DNA of 64,000 nt, taken from the NCBI RefSeq assembly GCF_030272615.1, contig NC_081415.1, forward strand, positions 100,916,796 to 100,980,795, in the 5' to 3' direction. Shown in pieces: positions 23,923-36,716 of the stretch. Position 1 is the stretch's first letter; each line of letters opens with the position of its first letter. The notes beneath the pieces were generated by a model. The model was not told where the DNA came from. It did no database searches and was given only the letters and a program-made list of their open reading frames with translations. The DNA comes from Cryptomeria japonica (Eukaryota; Streptophyta; Pinopsida; Cupressales; Cupressaceae). The position numbers were made by a program, and so were the translations under genes.

Positions 23923-25020
23923 CTAATATCAATCAATCTATTCCTTGTTTCATACTATTGATACCCTATGCATTTCCTCTACTACCATCCCAACCTCCAT
24001 TCACACATCATGTCCTTGCTTCATCACATATCCTCCTTTTTATGTCCCAAAATCGTTGCTCCACTTCTTAGAACCAAATCTCATTCACAAGGCCAAAGTT
24101 TTTGTCATGCGAGTGAAATTAGATCATCAAAAAACTCTAGAGAGTTGAAGGCCAACCAATAAGAGCAGGTTATATCTGCTATGCTTCGAGCTCATCTTGG
24201 ACTCAAGAGGGTATTCCCAAGGGTACACCTTAACAAATCTTTAAATCACATAAAATGAACAATAATAGAATAATGACTGATAAACCCAACTTGATGTCTT
24301 GGTCTCAAATATTATCAATGAATCAAAAACAATTTTCCACCTCAAAACCCCTATATAACTTATACAACTGTGCAAGCATGACCTACACAAAAATGTCTAT
24401 TGAGTCTTCACTTAAGAATAATCCCTAGTCATATCACGGGTTCATGATTGCGCACAACTACTCCTATGCCTACACTATTGATTTACATTTGTTTAATGGT
24501 GTGAGATTGCTACATGGTTTTAGATTTCTAGCTATCTATTGGGAAACAAAGTCTCAATACTTGAGAAAAGAACAAACTCGACAAAAATAACATGGATCTA
24601 TGTATTCACATACAACAATGATCATTAGAAATTGTAACAAAACATACTTAGTAATCCAAAACAAAACTACATATATCCATACTTAAAGTCAGAAATATCA
24701 TTATAAGCCTTGCAATATTTTTAAAATGTCATTACATTCATCCAACCCAACATTACATTCATGCAAATAAATGAGGGAAAAGAAAAAATCTACCTATGAC
24801 TGAGATATTTTCTTAAACCTTGGTGCCACATGGAGACATTATACAATAAAATCCTCTTAAAATACCAGTCTTCTGCAATCCCTAAATGAATTGGATTTGG
24901 CATCAATGGATGTCGTATAACATATTGGTAAATATTTGACATCTGGCGAATTATTGTTGAACCAATCCAAATTCTATGTCTACCCCTAATCATAAGTCTA
25001 AACATAATTTTGACCATAAT
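23923..25020. other. No recognisable feature
   Basis: AT-rich, only short ORFs, no repeat structure seen. Confidence 0.5.
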
Positions 25021-25910
25021 TCTAACCTAACCCTTACCCTACCTAACCCTATTCTAGAAACGTATATGTTTTAAGCTTAAGCTTAATCATAATCTAAACT
25101 CTAATTCAATTTCTAACTATAACTCTAACATTGATCATAACCCTATTTATAAACCTAAACATAATCCTATTAACAGACCTAACCTAACTCTAACATTAAA
25201 ATTCACTTATCTAAATGTACAAGTATTATTTATCTTAAAATTATGTTGGAGACTAAATTAGCATCTTATATTTTGCAACTTGCATGTAAGAGTAAACCTA
25301 TTTGTGAACATATTTTTGACCCTAGCCCTAACTCTAATTGTAATTTTGATTCCAATTCTAATCCTAATTCTAACTATAATGCTAAGCACATTTGTAATTA
25401 TAATTCTAACACTTTTTCTACCCTTAACTATAACCTTTTCCCAACCATATTTCTAACCCTAACCCTACTTAATTATATCACATTAATTCTAATCCTAATT
25501 ATAATCTTAATTCTAACTATAATTTTAAATCTATTTGTAACCATAATTATATTCATAACCATAATCCTATTTCTAATCCTAACCCTCTTACCCTAATTAT
25601 AATTCTAACTATAATCTAAGCCTAATTGTAATCCTAATTCTAAGAATAATGCTAAACCTATTTAGAACCATATTTCTAACCCCAATCTTACTATAACCCT
25701 ATTCCCAACATCAATATTCTAATCTTAATTGTATCCCTAATCCTAACCCTATTTCTAACCTTAATCTTAAAATCTCAATTCTAATCAGAATGTTAAATCT
25801 ATTTGTAATCCTAATTCTATCTATTTGTAATCCTAATTCTAACTCTAAAAATAATCCAATTTTTAAACTTAATTGTAATAGTAATCGACCTAACCCTATT
25901 CAAAATGTTT
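25021..25910. repeat. Degenerate interstitial telomere-like tract (C-rich strand on plus)
   Basis: Dense irregular CTAACCC, CCTAATTCTAA and CTAACTATAA words over about 0.9 kb, related to the plant telomere unit CCCTAAA but with few exact units. Any reading frame here is an artefact of the repeat (Asn/Leu/Ile-rich). Confidence 0.65.
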
Positions 25911-26752
25911 ATTCATCTAAATGTACAAATATTACTTTACCTAAAATTATATTAAAAGATTAAATTAGTTTCTTACATGTTCTAAACATATATGCTATTA
26001 ACATATATATCTAAATTAAGAAATCTATATAAAATATTTTGAGAGATATCTTTTTCAAAATGCTTATCTTTTCCCAACATACTACACTACTTTACAAAAA
26101 AAAACATAGAACACACTTTCTAATTTAGATAATGAAAACGTGGTTTGATAAGAATAGAATAAAATCATTAGGTTTCACTTTGGATGAACTGCATATTCTT
26201 ACTTTGGTCAACAAATTACTATTGAGCAACGTCTGCTCCAGCTGATTGGAAATGTTATCTTCGTTGAAAGTCCACAATTGCATTGGTGACAACTTACACT
26301 GAAAACTAAGCTTGTTATTACATCATACTGCCGGTCAAGAAATATATATTTTAGAGATGGTATAATGGTCAAGGATTCTAGATTTTCTAATAAAATTTAA
26401 ATAGTGCACTAATATATAGTGTTGGTCTAATAGTGATTTGTATCTTTTCAAAAAAGTTTTTATAGTAAATTTAGATTGTTTTGGCAAATCTGATATGGAA
26501 GTATGATTTTAAATTGATATTGATTTTATATTTAAATTTAGATTGTTTTGAAAATATGATATGGAAGTATGATTTCTGTCATATTTTTTATTTATTGTAC
26601 TTTAAAATATATTCATTTTCAAAAAGAAATACAAAGCAAGAAGGGTCAACCATTTAACAGAAAAAGAGCATTACACAACCTCTCATTTTCTACTGAGTGA
26701 TCTAATATACATGAGACAATTTTGGAGGTAATTGTCCCTTATCCACAATTTT
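25911..26752. other. No recognisable feature
   Basis: AT-rich. A TTTAGATTGTTTTG...ATATGGAAGTATGATTT passage is duplicated around 26465-26575. No coding. Confidence 0.5.
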
Positions 26753-27022
26753 TCAACTTTGCATTTGATGAGAAGCCCATTTGGCCAAACAATCTTCAAC
26801 TCCATTTCACTCCCTAAGAATGTGACTAAAAGTAACAGATTCCAAGGAGCCATACAACGGAAGAATTTATCTAATAACCAAAGCTAAGTGCCAACTAATA
26901 TCATCTAGCCGCTGTCCATTCAGCAAAGTCACCACCACCTGAAAATCAGATTCACAAATAATCCTTTGCCAACCAAGAACACAACCATGCTCCACAACAT
27001 ATAAAATGACAAGAGCCTCGTA
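26753..27022 (-). pseudogene. RNase H (RVT_3-type) fragment of a LINE or retro-derived gene
   Basis: The minus-strand frame reads YEALVILYVVEHGC, then IICESDFQVVV, then a stop, and later ILRE-stop-NGVEDCLAKWAS. The spacing of the Glu (EAL), Asp (ESDF) and C-terminal Asp (VEDCLAKWA) matches the plant RNase H-like domain found at the ends of LINE ORF2 proteins. There are two in-frame stops before the final one. N-terminal remnants may extend to about 27090. It lies about 670 bases upstream of the glucosidase ATG and is probably unrelated to it. Confidence 0.65.
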
Positions 27023-27560
27023 TGAAAACCCTTATAAACAGAAAAAATAAACTTATCATCACCAGAATTATCATACCCAACCCCCCACTACCAACATGGA
27101 TTTTAAAACATATTAAGATTGGGTAGATTTAATAATAAAATTAATCAAACTTCTTTCCTAAACACGAATCTTATAAATTCTATAATGATCCTATATTTTT
27201 ATCTTAATATTAAAATAAGTAATAACTACAGTTACAATTCAATTGCAGCACAACTTTCTTTAGGTTATGTTCCTCAAAACATACAAACAACTTTTAGTCT
27301 AATACTGGAAGTCTGAATGCTACCTCCCCAACGACTAGCTACTCTTGTCAAATAGTCATGGTCAACAAAAGCTTCGTATAAAATGAGAATCAAATAAAGT
27401 TTTGTCTGCTGGGTTGGATCTTCACGCGTATACAACAAATTATCCAAATTAAAGTATGTTTGGGAATGGCATATTGAACACAGGTCAATGTTTATCAGAA
27501 GCTAAACTCAGTAACTTCTGAGTAATCACCCTAATCCACCCAACACTGAATTTTTTCTTT

Positions 27561-27568
27561 TATATACC
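27561..27568 (+). promoter_or_regulatory. TATA box of the GH31 gene
   Basis: TATATACC lies 131-138 bases upstream of the ATG at 27699, in a T-rich context, a normal place for a plant promoter with a ~100-base 5' UTR. Bases 27023-27560 upstream contain nothing else recognisable. Confidence 0.5.
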
Positions 27569-27698
27569 TTTACATCATCCTTTTACATATGAGCTTCAGT
27601 TTAAGTTGTGGTAGATAGTTCATATATGGAGTAATTCATTCCATCTGTACTCCATTCCATCTGTTTACTATAACTTAGGATTTCATTTTCCATCCAAG

Positions 27699-30600
27699 AT
27701 GCCAACTTCTATGGCTCTACAAAATACAATCGTAATGTTATCTCTGGCATTCTTATTAGTTTTATCTTATCCTCTGGTCTGCAATGCTCTTGGAAGAGGC
27801 TACACATTGAATTCAGCCACAGAAGCAGCAGATGGAAGATCCTTCAAAGCCCAATTGCAGCTAATGGCCAACAATTCCCTTTATGGCCCAGATATCCAAA
27901 ACCTCCAATTGCTGGTCAGGTAACCATCATCACTCAAACGGAGTACATCTCAGCTGCAATTAAATATTAGGATTACTTTTTTAGAGCTTTTGGCTAGGTT
28001 TTATTTTAACTTTACTTTGGTACAGATACACTAAGACCTTCACATTAATGATTTTCAGCTATATACTGTTTGTCAGTCCCATTGGCCATGCTTGACCACT
28101 GGTGGACATTAATTTCCTTAACGAGAACTCATTTGCTCTAGTGAACTTCCAATTTTCCCTTTGCCATATTTAACCTAGGTCATACAGACATGAATGGTCA
28201 TGACAGCATCCAAAGGCTCTCTCTCTAATAATGGAATTTCCCTCTACCTCTTCAATCTATTTTATGGTCATGGGATCTATCAAATTGATCTGTAAGCCCT
28301 ATCACATTATATCTACTTGTTTACATAGTTGTTTCTAGGTGTCTAGTTTTCAAATGATTTCTCCAAAACTTAATTTGAATGTCTTGATTCAAGGTTTTCA
28401 AATCTCTTCCACAGTGAATGAGATTTCCCTCATCTTTGTCAATCTATTGAGTGGGTATGGCATGACCCTTTATGCCAAATTGGTTTGTATCAACCTGTTT
28501 AAATGGTTGTTTCTTGATGTCTAGTTTTGAAATGGATCAATCCTCAAAGCATTGTTTTACTGTCTTGATTTAAGATTTTCCTATTCCCAATCGTCACTAC
28601 TTGTTTGGGTTATTGTTTGATAGGAGCTTCGCTTTAAACTGTTTTCTCCAAGCTCTTTTCGATTGTCTTTGTTTGAAGTTTCCAACTTTCCTGTGCTATA
28701 GTGTCCTTGTTTCTTTAACTTGTTGTTTTTATGTATCTAATGAGTTCTCCAATCCTTATTTAGCTCTCTCGTTTAAAGATTTCATATAATATATTGTCTC
28801 TGCATGGTTATGGTTAATGCCTTGGAGCCTTTCCAGGTATGAATCACATGATCGCTTACGGGTTTATATTAGTGATGCTGATAAAGAAAGGTGGGAAGTC
28901 CCAAGAGAATTGGTAGCCAGAAAAAATGATGTTGATGGAATTAATAGTAAGAAGGAACCTGAATTGCTGTTTTCATATACCAAAAATCCATTTGGATTTG
29001 CGGTTACAAGGCGTTCCAATGGAGAAGTCCTGTTCAATTCCACTGCACAACATCTAGGCCATGCTTACCCATTTGGGAACATGGTGTTCAAGGACCAGTA
29101 CTTGGAGATTTCTACTGTTCTTCCTCCGAGTTCTTCTCTGTATGGATTGGGGGAGAGCACCCGCCGTGGATTTCGTTTGGGCAAGAATGAAAGTCATCAT
29201 ACACTTTGGAATGCAGACATTGGGAGTTTGAATTTGTATCTGGATCTATATGGTTCTCATCCGTTTTACATGGATGTAAGAGCAGGGGGTGTTGCGCATG
29301 GAGTTCTTTTACTGAATAGCAATGGAATGGATGTTGAATATGGGGGTAATTATTTGACATACAGAGTCATTGGGGGAATTTTGGACTTCTATTTCTTCTC
29401 TGGCCCTTCTGCACTCTCTGTTGTTCAGCAGTACACCGGCCTTGTCGGTCGACCTGCCCCAATGCCATACTGGTCTTTTGGTACTTATTCTAATACTTTT
29501 TCTTGATAAAAGTTTTCATTGATCATTCTGATAGTACCAGAAACTTTTATTAGTGCTTTTGCATGTAGTCTCCATCTAGTCCTGCACTATCACAACCATA
29601 TTAAACTCACAACCTGGATCATCATGATTAAAATCTGCGTCACTACTAGATCGTTGTCCCCAATCTTAAAGCTTTATGGTAAAACACATTAACCTCAGGA
29701 CTTTTTATGAAACTATTGGTATCCTCCTTGACACTAGGGCCTGGCTGTTGGACCACATTAATCTCATATGTGAAGCCTAAGGCATTGTAATCGCAGTTTG
29801 TTTCTACATCGTGCACAGTGGACATAGAAGTTTACGCTGGAATAGAGAAACCTCGGAACATGATCGGGATTCCGTAATGATTGCAATCCTCTTTGTGGCT
29901 GATCCATAACTGTGGGATCAAATCAACGTCATATCTGAAGTCTTTATAATCAGAATTGGCCTTATCTATACACCATGGACCACGGACATGAAGGTTTATG
30001 ATAGACTGCATTAACCTTAAAACCTGGGTCATTTTGAGGTTTGTAATATAGTTATGTTTGCATTTCCATAATCTCTACTCCTGCACCCTGAGACCTTAGG
30101 TCAGAGTTTGAATTTCCAAGAGAAGATGCATAGGATCTAGGTTTGTAATATGGTTATGTTTGCATTCCATAAATTTGTAGTCCTGCTCCCTGAAACCTTA
30201 GGTCAGAGTTTTTGAAATTTGAAGAGAACATGCATAGAATCTAGTTTTGTAATATTGTTTTGTTTGCATTTCCATAAATTTCTTCTCCTGCTCCTCAAGT
30301 GCCTCAAAACTATTTTGAGAAGCATAAGAATCTATGCGAGAGGATCGGCTTAATGTGTAAAAATCATGGCTCTACACTGACTACAGAGTGTATACTTCCT
30401 TGCTAACATTGGTATGCTTCCTATCTGATCCTGTAAAGGACATGCCAGCATGAAATTGTGAAAAGGATCCCAAAGAGATTTCTAAATAGTAGTTTTTGCA
30501 TTTCACATTAGCAGAAACTTCATATTTGTGAAGGGAAATGAACACAAAATGTGGAATGAATCCTATAATCAATCACAGAAGGGCTTGTTCATAAGAATAT

Positions 30601-33329
30601 AGAAGAGGATCCATTGGAAATGTATTTTAGATCTTCAGTATACCCCTAAGTGGAAAGAAGAGGTATGAGTTCAGCCCAAGGGTTGAGAGGAACAACGAGC
30701 AAAAACAACGCAAAAGTATATATATATACCCAGAAACATATACCTAGTTCATCTAATTTCCTGAGGGTAGGAGATGCTTACATTTTAACTTAACCCTGCA
30801 TCTATTTGAACAAAAATCGTGGTATGCCAAGAGCCTAAATAGGAGGATTCAGAAAATTTGGAAGGTTTTAAATTTAAGTAGATTGATGGAAACCTTGGAT
30901 CTTGGACTAAGTGAATGGTTAGACCATAGAATGTCAACCTTTCCTTGGCCTCTGTCCTATTGGCTGCAATAGAAATTAATGCTACAAATTAATGAGCACA
31001 ATCACATTATCTTCAATGTATGTATAGTTTCTACAGGTGGTAGGACATATTTGAAATTTCTGAACTAATTTTACTGTGAAGCTGCAACTTCGAATTCATG
31101 ATCATATTAATGTGATTATCTGCATTGGATTGTGCAGGCTTTCACCAATGTAGGTGGGGATATAAAAACATTACAGACGTTAAATCAGTTGTAGCTGGGT
31201 ATGCAGCAGCAAAACTTCCTCTAGAAGTTATTTGGACTGACATTGATTATATGGATGACTTCAAGGATTTCACTCTGGATCCTGTGAATTTCCCTGAGAA
31301 AGAAATGAGAGAGTTTATTGAACAGATCCACGTGAATGGACAGAAATATGTTCTCATAGTTGATCCAGGTACTGCTGAATTTTTTATTTTTTATTTTTAT
31401 GAACTAACCCAATGCTCCGGTGAAACTAAGTGCTTGATATTTGGTTGTTAATTGTATGATACGATGTGATCATGACAGGGAATATACCATAGGATAAATG
31501 AAACGACACTAAATGCATCCAGGGTAATTTTTAGATTTTAAGCTGATAAGTTAAAAGAAATAGAAATAGGGCTAACTGTACCACAAAAAAAAAAACAGGG
31601 AATCCGGGAATGACAGGAAGAAACAGGGGGGATAATTAGACTCTGAATATGTGTTTTGTAACATGTTTATTTATGTATCCATATGAATGAAATAGAATTT
31701 AGCTGCATAGTAATGGCATCCATATAATTCGCTTAACATGTGCAGGATTAGCTGTAGATGAAAGATACAAGACTTTTCAAAGAGGGATGAAAGAGGACAT
31801 TTTTCTGAAACAAGGAGGTGTCCCTTACCTTGCACAAGTATGGCCAGGCCCAGTATATTTTCCAGATTTCCTGAACCCCAAGACTCAACCTTTTTGGACT
31901 AAAGAAATATCAGAGTTTCACAGCACAGTTCCATTTGATGGCCTTTGGCTTGATATGAACGAGGCTTCCAACTTCTGCAGTGGAATTACATGTTCCTTGC
32001 CAAAAGCTGGAGATTGCCCAAGAAAAGACGCACAGACAGAATGCTGTCTAGTGTGCAATGATGCCAATGTCACAAAGTGGGACGATCCCCTTTTCAAAAT
32101 CAACAATTCCGGAATCTTCAGACCATTGGGAAACAAAACTGTGGCTGCCAGTGCAACACATTACAATGGTGTATTGGAATACAATGCACATAATCTATAT
32201 GGGCTCTCAGAGGTCATTATGACCAACAAGGCACTGAGAACAGTAACCAAAAAGAGACCCTTCGTACTGACCCGTTCTACCTTTGTTGGATCTGGAGTCC
32301 ATGCTGCACATTGGACGGGATAATGGTGCAACATGGGACGATCTCTGGTACTCGATACCTACAATTCTAAATTTTGGATTGTTTGGAATCCCCATGGTGG
32401 GTGCTGATATTTGTGGTTTTGCACAAAACACAACGGAAGAACTCTGCAATAGATGGATTCAACTTGGTGCATTTTATCCTTTTGCTAGAGATCATTCCGC
32501 AAAGGATACAGTTCGTCGAGAGCTGTACTTATGGAAATCTGTAACAGAGTCTGCAAGGAAAGCATTAGGTCTGCGATACCGCCTTCTTCCATATATATAC
32601 ACACTATCTTATGAAGCGCACACCAAAGGATCTCCAATCGCGAGGCCTTTTTTTTTCACATTTCCCCAGGACATTAACACATTGGGTATCAGCACCCAGT
32701 TTCTTTTGGGAAATGGGGTTCTAGTCTCCCCTGTTCTGAAGGAAGGAGCAAGGACTGTGGATGCTTATTTTCCAAAGGGAACCTGGTACAGTCTGTTTAA
32801 TTTGTCACATTCTATACAGATGGAAAGAGGCTCACATGTAAGGCTTCAAGCTCCATTAGATACTATCAATGTTCATGTATACGAAGGGACAATATTGCCT
32901 ATGCAAGAAATGGCTATGACAACAAGGGAAGCAAGAAAAAGCCCATTTAGTCTGGTGGTAGCAATGGGCAGTAGGATGGAAGCATATGGGGAATTATATT
33001 TGGACAATGGGTATGATTTGGAAATGAAGTTGAAGAGTGGAAAATCAAGTTTTGTGAAGTTCCATGCAAATGTTGAAGAGGGAAGTCTTCGGTTCAGATC
33101 AGAAGTCCAAATGGAGAAGTTTGCAATCATGAAGGGATGGACTCTTCACAAGATAACAATTTTGGGATTGGAATCTGCCCCTAGCGTTACTGTTTCTGCT
33201 CATGGTAATGGGGAGGACAAAAGAAACACAAATATGACAGCTATTGTAGATGGAAAATCTGTTGTGGTCTCAAATATTTCTCATCCAGTTGGGAAGAAAT
33301 TTGAGCTGACTATTACATGGAAGAAATAA
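27699..33329 (+). pseudogene. GH31 alpha-glucosidase/alpha-xylosidase, four exons, frameshifted
   Basis: Exons: 27699-27919, 28837-29480, 31138-31368, 31746-33329, all with GT..AG introns (917, 1657 and 377 bases) and compatible phases; about 893 codons, normal for plant family-31 enzymes. Residues ~1-30 are a hydrophobic signal peptide (a second Met is 4 codons in), so the product would be secreted, acting on alpha-glucosides or xyloglucan oligosaccharides in the wall. Exon 2 has the N-terminal beta-domain (RLRVYISDADKERWEVP, YGLGES). Exon 3 has FHQCRWGY and [10 protein letters not shown], closer to alpha-glucosidases than xylosidases. Exon 4 has LWLDMNEASNFC with nucleophile Asp at 31952-31954. 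After HWTG the frame hits TAA at 32321, while the next conserved residues (DNGATWDDLW) continue in another frame: two bases are missing at 32318/32319. From there the frame is intact to TAA 33327. Either a recent pseudogene or a sequence error. Confidence 0.88.
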
Positions 33330-33390
33330 TTGAGTGCTGTATATAACTCATATACTACTGATCATTTCGCTAAGAATTTGATCAAGCGTA

Positions 33391-33396
33391 AATAAA
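33391..33396 (+). terminator. Poly(A) signal of the GH31 gene
   Basis: AATAAA lies 62 bases after the stop codon; a second AATAAA follows near 33504. Confidence 0.6.
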
Positions 33397-34251
33397 GGTC
33401 ATTTGGTTAGGTGACCTGTTTTCTAATCAAATTTTATTCTGTAAACTTATCTTGTTGAGTATTTTCTCTATTCTCTGGTGCATAGAACGTAGAAACCGTA
33501 GCAATAAAGAATTAGCGGAAAAGCCTAAACATAATTTTACAAGTATGTACGGGACTAAATGAAATGGTGAATATATATAATCTAGAGGTTTCAAAGAAAA
33601 TAATAGCAGTTGAAAAGGATCAAAAGGAAAAGAAAAACAAATAACTTTCTATATCTGAACAACATTATACAATAAACAACAGCTGAATCAGCTGTGAAAA
33701 TAACCCAAGAGTCTGTTATATCCTTCTTTTCAACGATGGCTTTATATTGAATAATGCAATTGTGTATGATTAATCATTGATATTTTATTACTTTCATATG
33801 TGGATGAGTTAATAAATTGGTAAATGGACACATAATTATTATTGGTAATGTTTATTTTTTATATATTAATGATTAATGAGAAGATAAGATAAGTCTAATT
33901 ATTTTTATGTAACCAAGTGGATGTAGGATAAGCAACACCCTAGGAAGGGAGGGAGAGTATCATCAAAAAGAGGATTGCAAACTTTGGAAGAGATCAAATT
34001 CGCCATCAAGCTTTAAGTCTTAAGATAAAATTGTTAGAAGTTGGTTGTCACCTTGACTAATTGGATCGTTGTCATAGGAGTAAGTTGAATCCTTGCTTGT
34101 TAGTCCTTGCTCATGGTAGTTTATTTATGCATCATAAATGGAGTCCAATTCATTAATTATTTTAGCCAATCACAATAAAGATTTAAAATATTTAAATAAA
34201 AAAACTATAATACAAATTTAATTTTAATTTTAAATAATAATAAAAATGATA
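33397..34251. other. No recognisable feature
   Basis: AT-rich 3' flank of the glucosidase gene; no ORF or repeat of note. Confidence 0.5.
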
Positions 34252-34310
34252 ATGTGGTGTTGTGGTTAAAACACTTCGTTGGTGAAGCGGCCACCAAGGT
34301 TCAAACCCCA
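34252..34310 (+). mobile_element. tRNA-derived SINE-like head
   Basis: GTGGTGTTGTGGTTAAAACAC resembles a tRNA D-arm / box A region, CTTC...GAAG can form an anticodon-type stem, and GGTTCAAACCCC is a good box B / T-arm. It is too diverged at the ends to be a functional tRNA, so a SINE head or tRNA pseudogene fits better. The expected 3' tail is replaced by a direct duplication. Confidence 0.5.
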
Positions 34311-34421
34311 TGATTCATAATTCTCCAATATTTTCTTTGTTCTTTATATTCACTTCTATGTTACCCCATGATTCATAAATCTCCAATATTTTCTTTGTTC
34401 TTTATATTCACTTCCACTTGT
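34306..34421. repeat. 58-bp tandem duplication
   Basis: CCCCATGATTCATAA followed by CTCCAATATTTTCTTTG starts at 34306 and again at 34364; the two copies are almost identical. It begins at the box B end of the SINE-like piece. Confidence 0.85.
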
Positions 34422-35994
34422 TATGTTTAGTCTTCAACCTAATTGAAAACCACTCCCTAAATATATAGTATACGAATTAATAATAGCTATAAACATGTCA
34501 AAATTTAATCTAATCACAATTATATTTATTTGATTAATTATTAAAATATATAGTTTATTGGATTAAAATAATTTCTCAAACAAATAGGGTCCACAATTTG
34601 AATGAGGATAGGTGGATTAGATGAGAGTAAGGTAGCTATTAATAGTTAATTGAGATGATTTATTGATATTTATTATTATTATTTAAATAGTTAATTCATT
34701 TGATTTATGAAAATTCCTAGTTTTTTGAAAATTTGTAATTTGTTTGTTATTTTATTTTTGCTTAGACTCTTCATTTTCGAATCTATTGGATTCCAAAGAC
34801 TAATGGAATTCCATGTGATGTTTAAAACTTGGTTTTGGATAATGTTATGTGACTTTTGATGCATACAACTCTAGCTTTCCGAGTTCTAGCAATTGTATAT
34901 CTTGTTGAACAATACTTGCAGGTTTCCGCTTACCTAGTATTGTGACGAATTCATCATCGAATTCAAATCACTTATGTTCTCTCATTCTCACATTATGGAT
35001 CCTTTTTCTTAAGCAAAATTCATCTGCAAACCACTGCTATCATTCATTTACATACCATCCTTGAGCACGTATCATTAGCTTTTCAACTTTTAGCCTTAAG
35101 AAAATCTCTCTTGGTACATTGTGGAAGTTCGTTCAAGAGTGGCAATGGACTATCCATCAAGAGGAGACATCCTTTAACAACATCGTTGCAAAGCAGACAT
35201 GCTTTTCCCTTCTATCTAACATGATTACCAATATAGTAAATACTATTCCAGCACTTTGTTTATTGTGATTTGAATTTAAAAATGTGTATGAGCATGAATA
35301 GTGCATTGTTTGGAGATACATGTATCTATTATAAAGAGGATATGAGAGTAGAACAAAGAATTGTTTGTATACCTTGTACATGGTATAATAGTGCAGTATA
35401 TTAGAAGTCTCTTTGTTGATAAAACTTAATCAAGAAAGAATACACAACTGTTAGGCATATCATCTCTATTGTATTAATATTATTACGTATTGCTTAATTA
35501 TAAGCTAGAGTGGATCATTAGTAAAACATTGAAATCGAGTAATTGATCAACCTCTAAATCAGGTCATACAGGTCATAAGACTGATGAGGGATCTCATCAT
35601 TAAGTTGGTATAGGTCATTATCTGGATATATTTGAACTATTCATTTGTTTATAAGAAAATCAGTGGAAAACTGATTCTCTGTTCAGAAAGTTGAGATGTA
35701 ATTATTAGAATCTTTGTAGACTATTGGGGTAGTATGAGTCGGGTTTACAACAAAGGCTACATGATACGTGTCAATTTTTCTTGAAGGTTATATAGACTGT
35801 TAATGTCAGTTGCCAAGAAATTAAGGACTTTTATTGTCAACAATGCAGTGGGTCAATTGTATCTATTGTTAAGAAATCTATATGTGAAATTGAACTCCAG
35901 TGTGTATAAGTCGAGTAAGGGTGGTGAAGCCTGACAACACTTTGTGGTGTATGTTAAATGAAACCTTGGCCAAAGCGATGCTTCTTAAGCATGT
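34422..35994. other. No recognisable feature
   Basis: AT-rich; no domain-bearing ORF. Confidence 0.5.
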
Positions 35995-36407
35995 TGTAGA
36001 CACCTAAAATTAATTAAAATGGTTTGAAAAATAGAGAAAGATGAAAGACATGTGAATTTAGAAATGTGAGTCGAAAATGAAGAGTGAAGATGTGGAAATG
36101 AGAAAATAGAAAAATGAGGGAATATGACTTTATGAATTTGATGAAGTATGGAAGATGAATTTGAAGGTGATTTAAATGTTTATGAGATATGGAAGATGTT
36201 TGGAAATGATTTGAATGTTTAGGAGATATGGAAGATGTGTGATTTAGAAAATGTTATAAAGAAGATGAAATATGGAAGAGGTGTAACCTTGGAATCTCTA
36301 ATAGGTGATTGCGGGTTGTGGAATGTATGATGGAGGAATGCGTTGATCATGATTGTGTCTATATGATAAAGCTCTTCTTTGAAAGAAAGCTTGTGATGTG
36401 AGGGATT

Positions 36408-36716
36408 CTAGTTCAAATCGTAGGTAAAACCGTAACTAAAATCATGATAGTAATGGATGAAGGTACGATGCTTTAGCAAAAGCTTACAGTTTTTGTACAA
36501 GAAACTTCTTTTATTTTGGGTCTTCTTCTCACTTTGCTTCTTTTTGGTCTGCTGATAAATTGATTTCTTGGTGTATTTGAGACATTTCCAAACACAAAGT
36601 ATTGATGGCTTTTTCAAGAATTTTGTTTTTGGGATGTAACTTGTTTCAAATGGTGATGATTTCTTTGACAAGAAGACACGACAAGCACACAAGCACATAG
36701 AGACACTTCTTTTCAC
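36408..36716 (-). CDS. Small leader ORF of Tat-3, counterpart of 11051-11575
   Basis: 102 codons with MCLCACRVFLSKKS near the start and RSFLYKNCKLLLKHRTF near the end, both lining up with the Tat-1 leader ORF in the same order; the intervening lengths differ. Lys/Ser/Phe-rich, no known domain. It may be a short leader protein or homologous leader DNA that happens to stay open. Confidence 0.3.
   Translation of the reverse strand: MKRSVSMCLCACRVFLSKKSSPFETSYIPKTKFLKKPSILCVWKCLKYTKKSIYQQTKKKQSEKKTQNKRSFLYKNCKLLLKHRTFIHYYHDFSYGFTYDLN

Noticed and set aside
25243-25596. 117-codon ORF with Asn-rich and Leu/Ile-rich halves
   Set aside because: Produced by the telomere-like low-complexity repeat.
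32283-33329. The C-terminal GH31 ORF as a separate gene
   Set aside because: Its first residues in that frame are not conserved until the DNGATWDD motif; it is the frameshifted continuation of exon 4.
34252-34310. A functional tRNA gene
   Set aside because: No matching acceptor stem and an irregular anticodon arm; only boxes A and B are recognisable.
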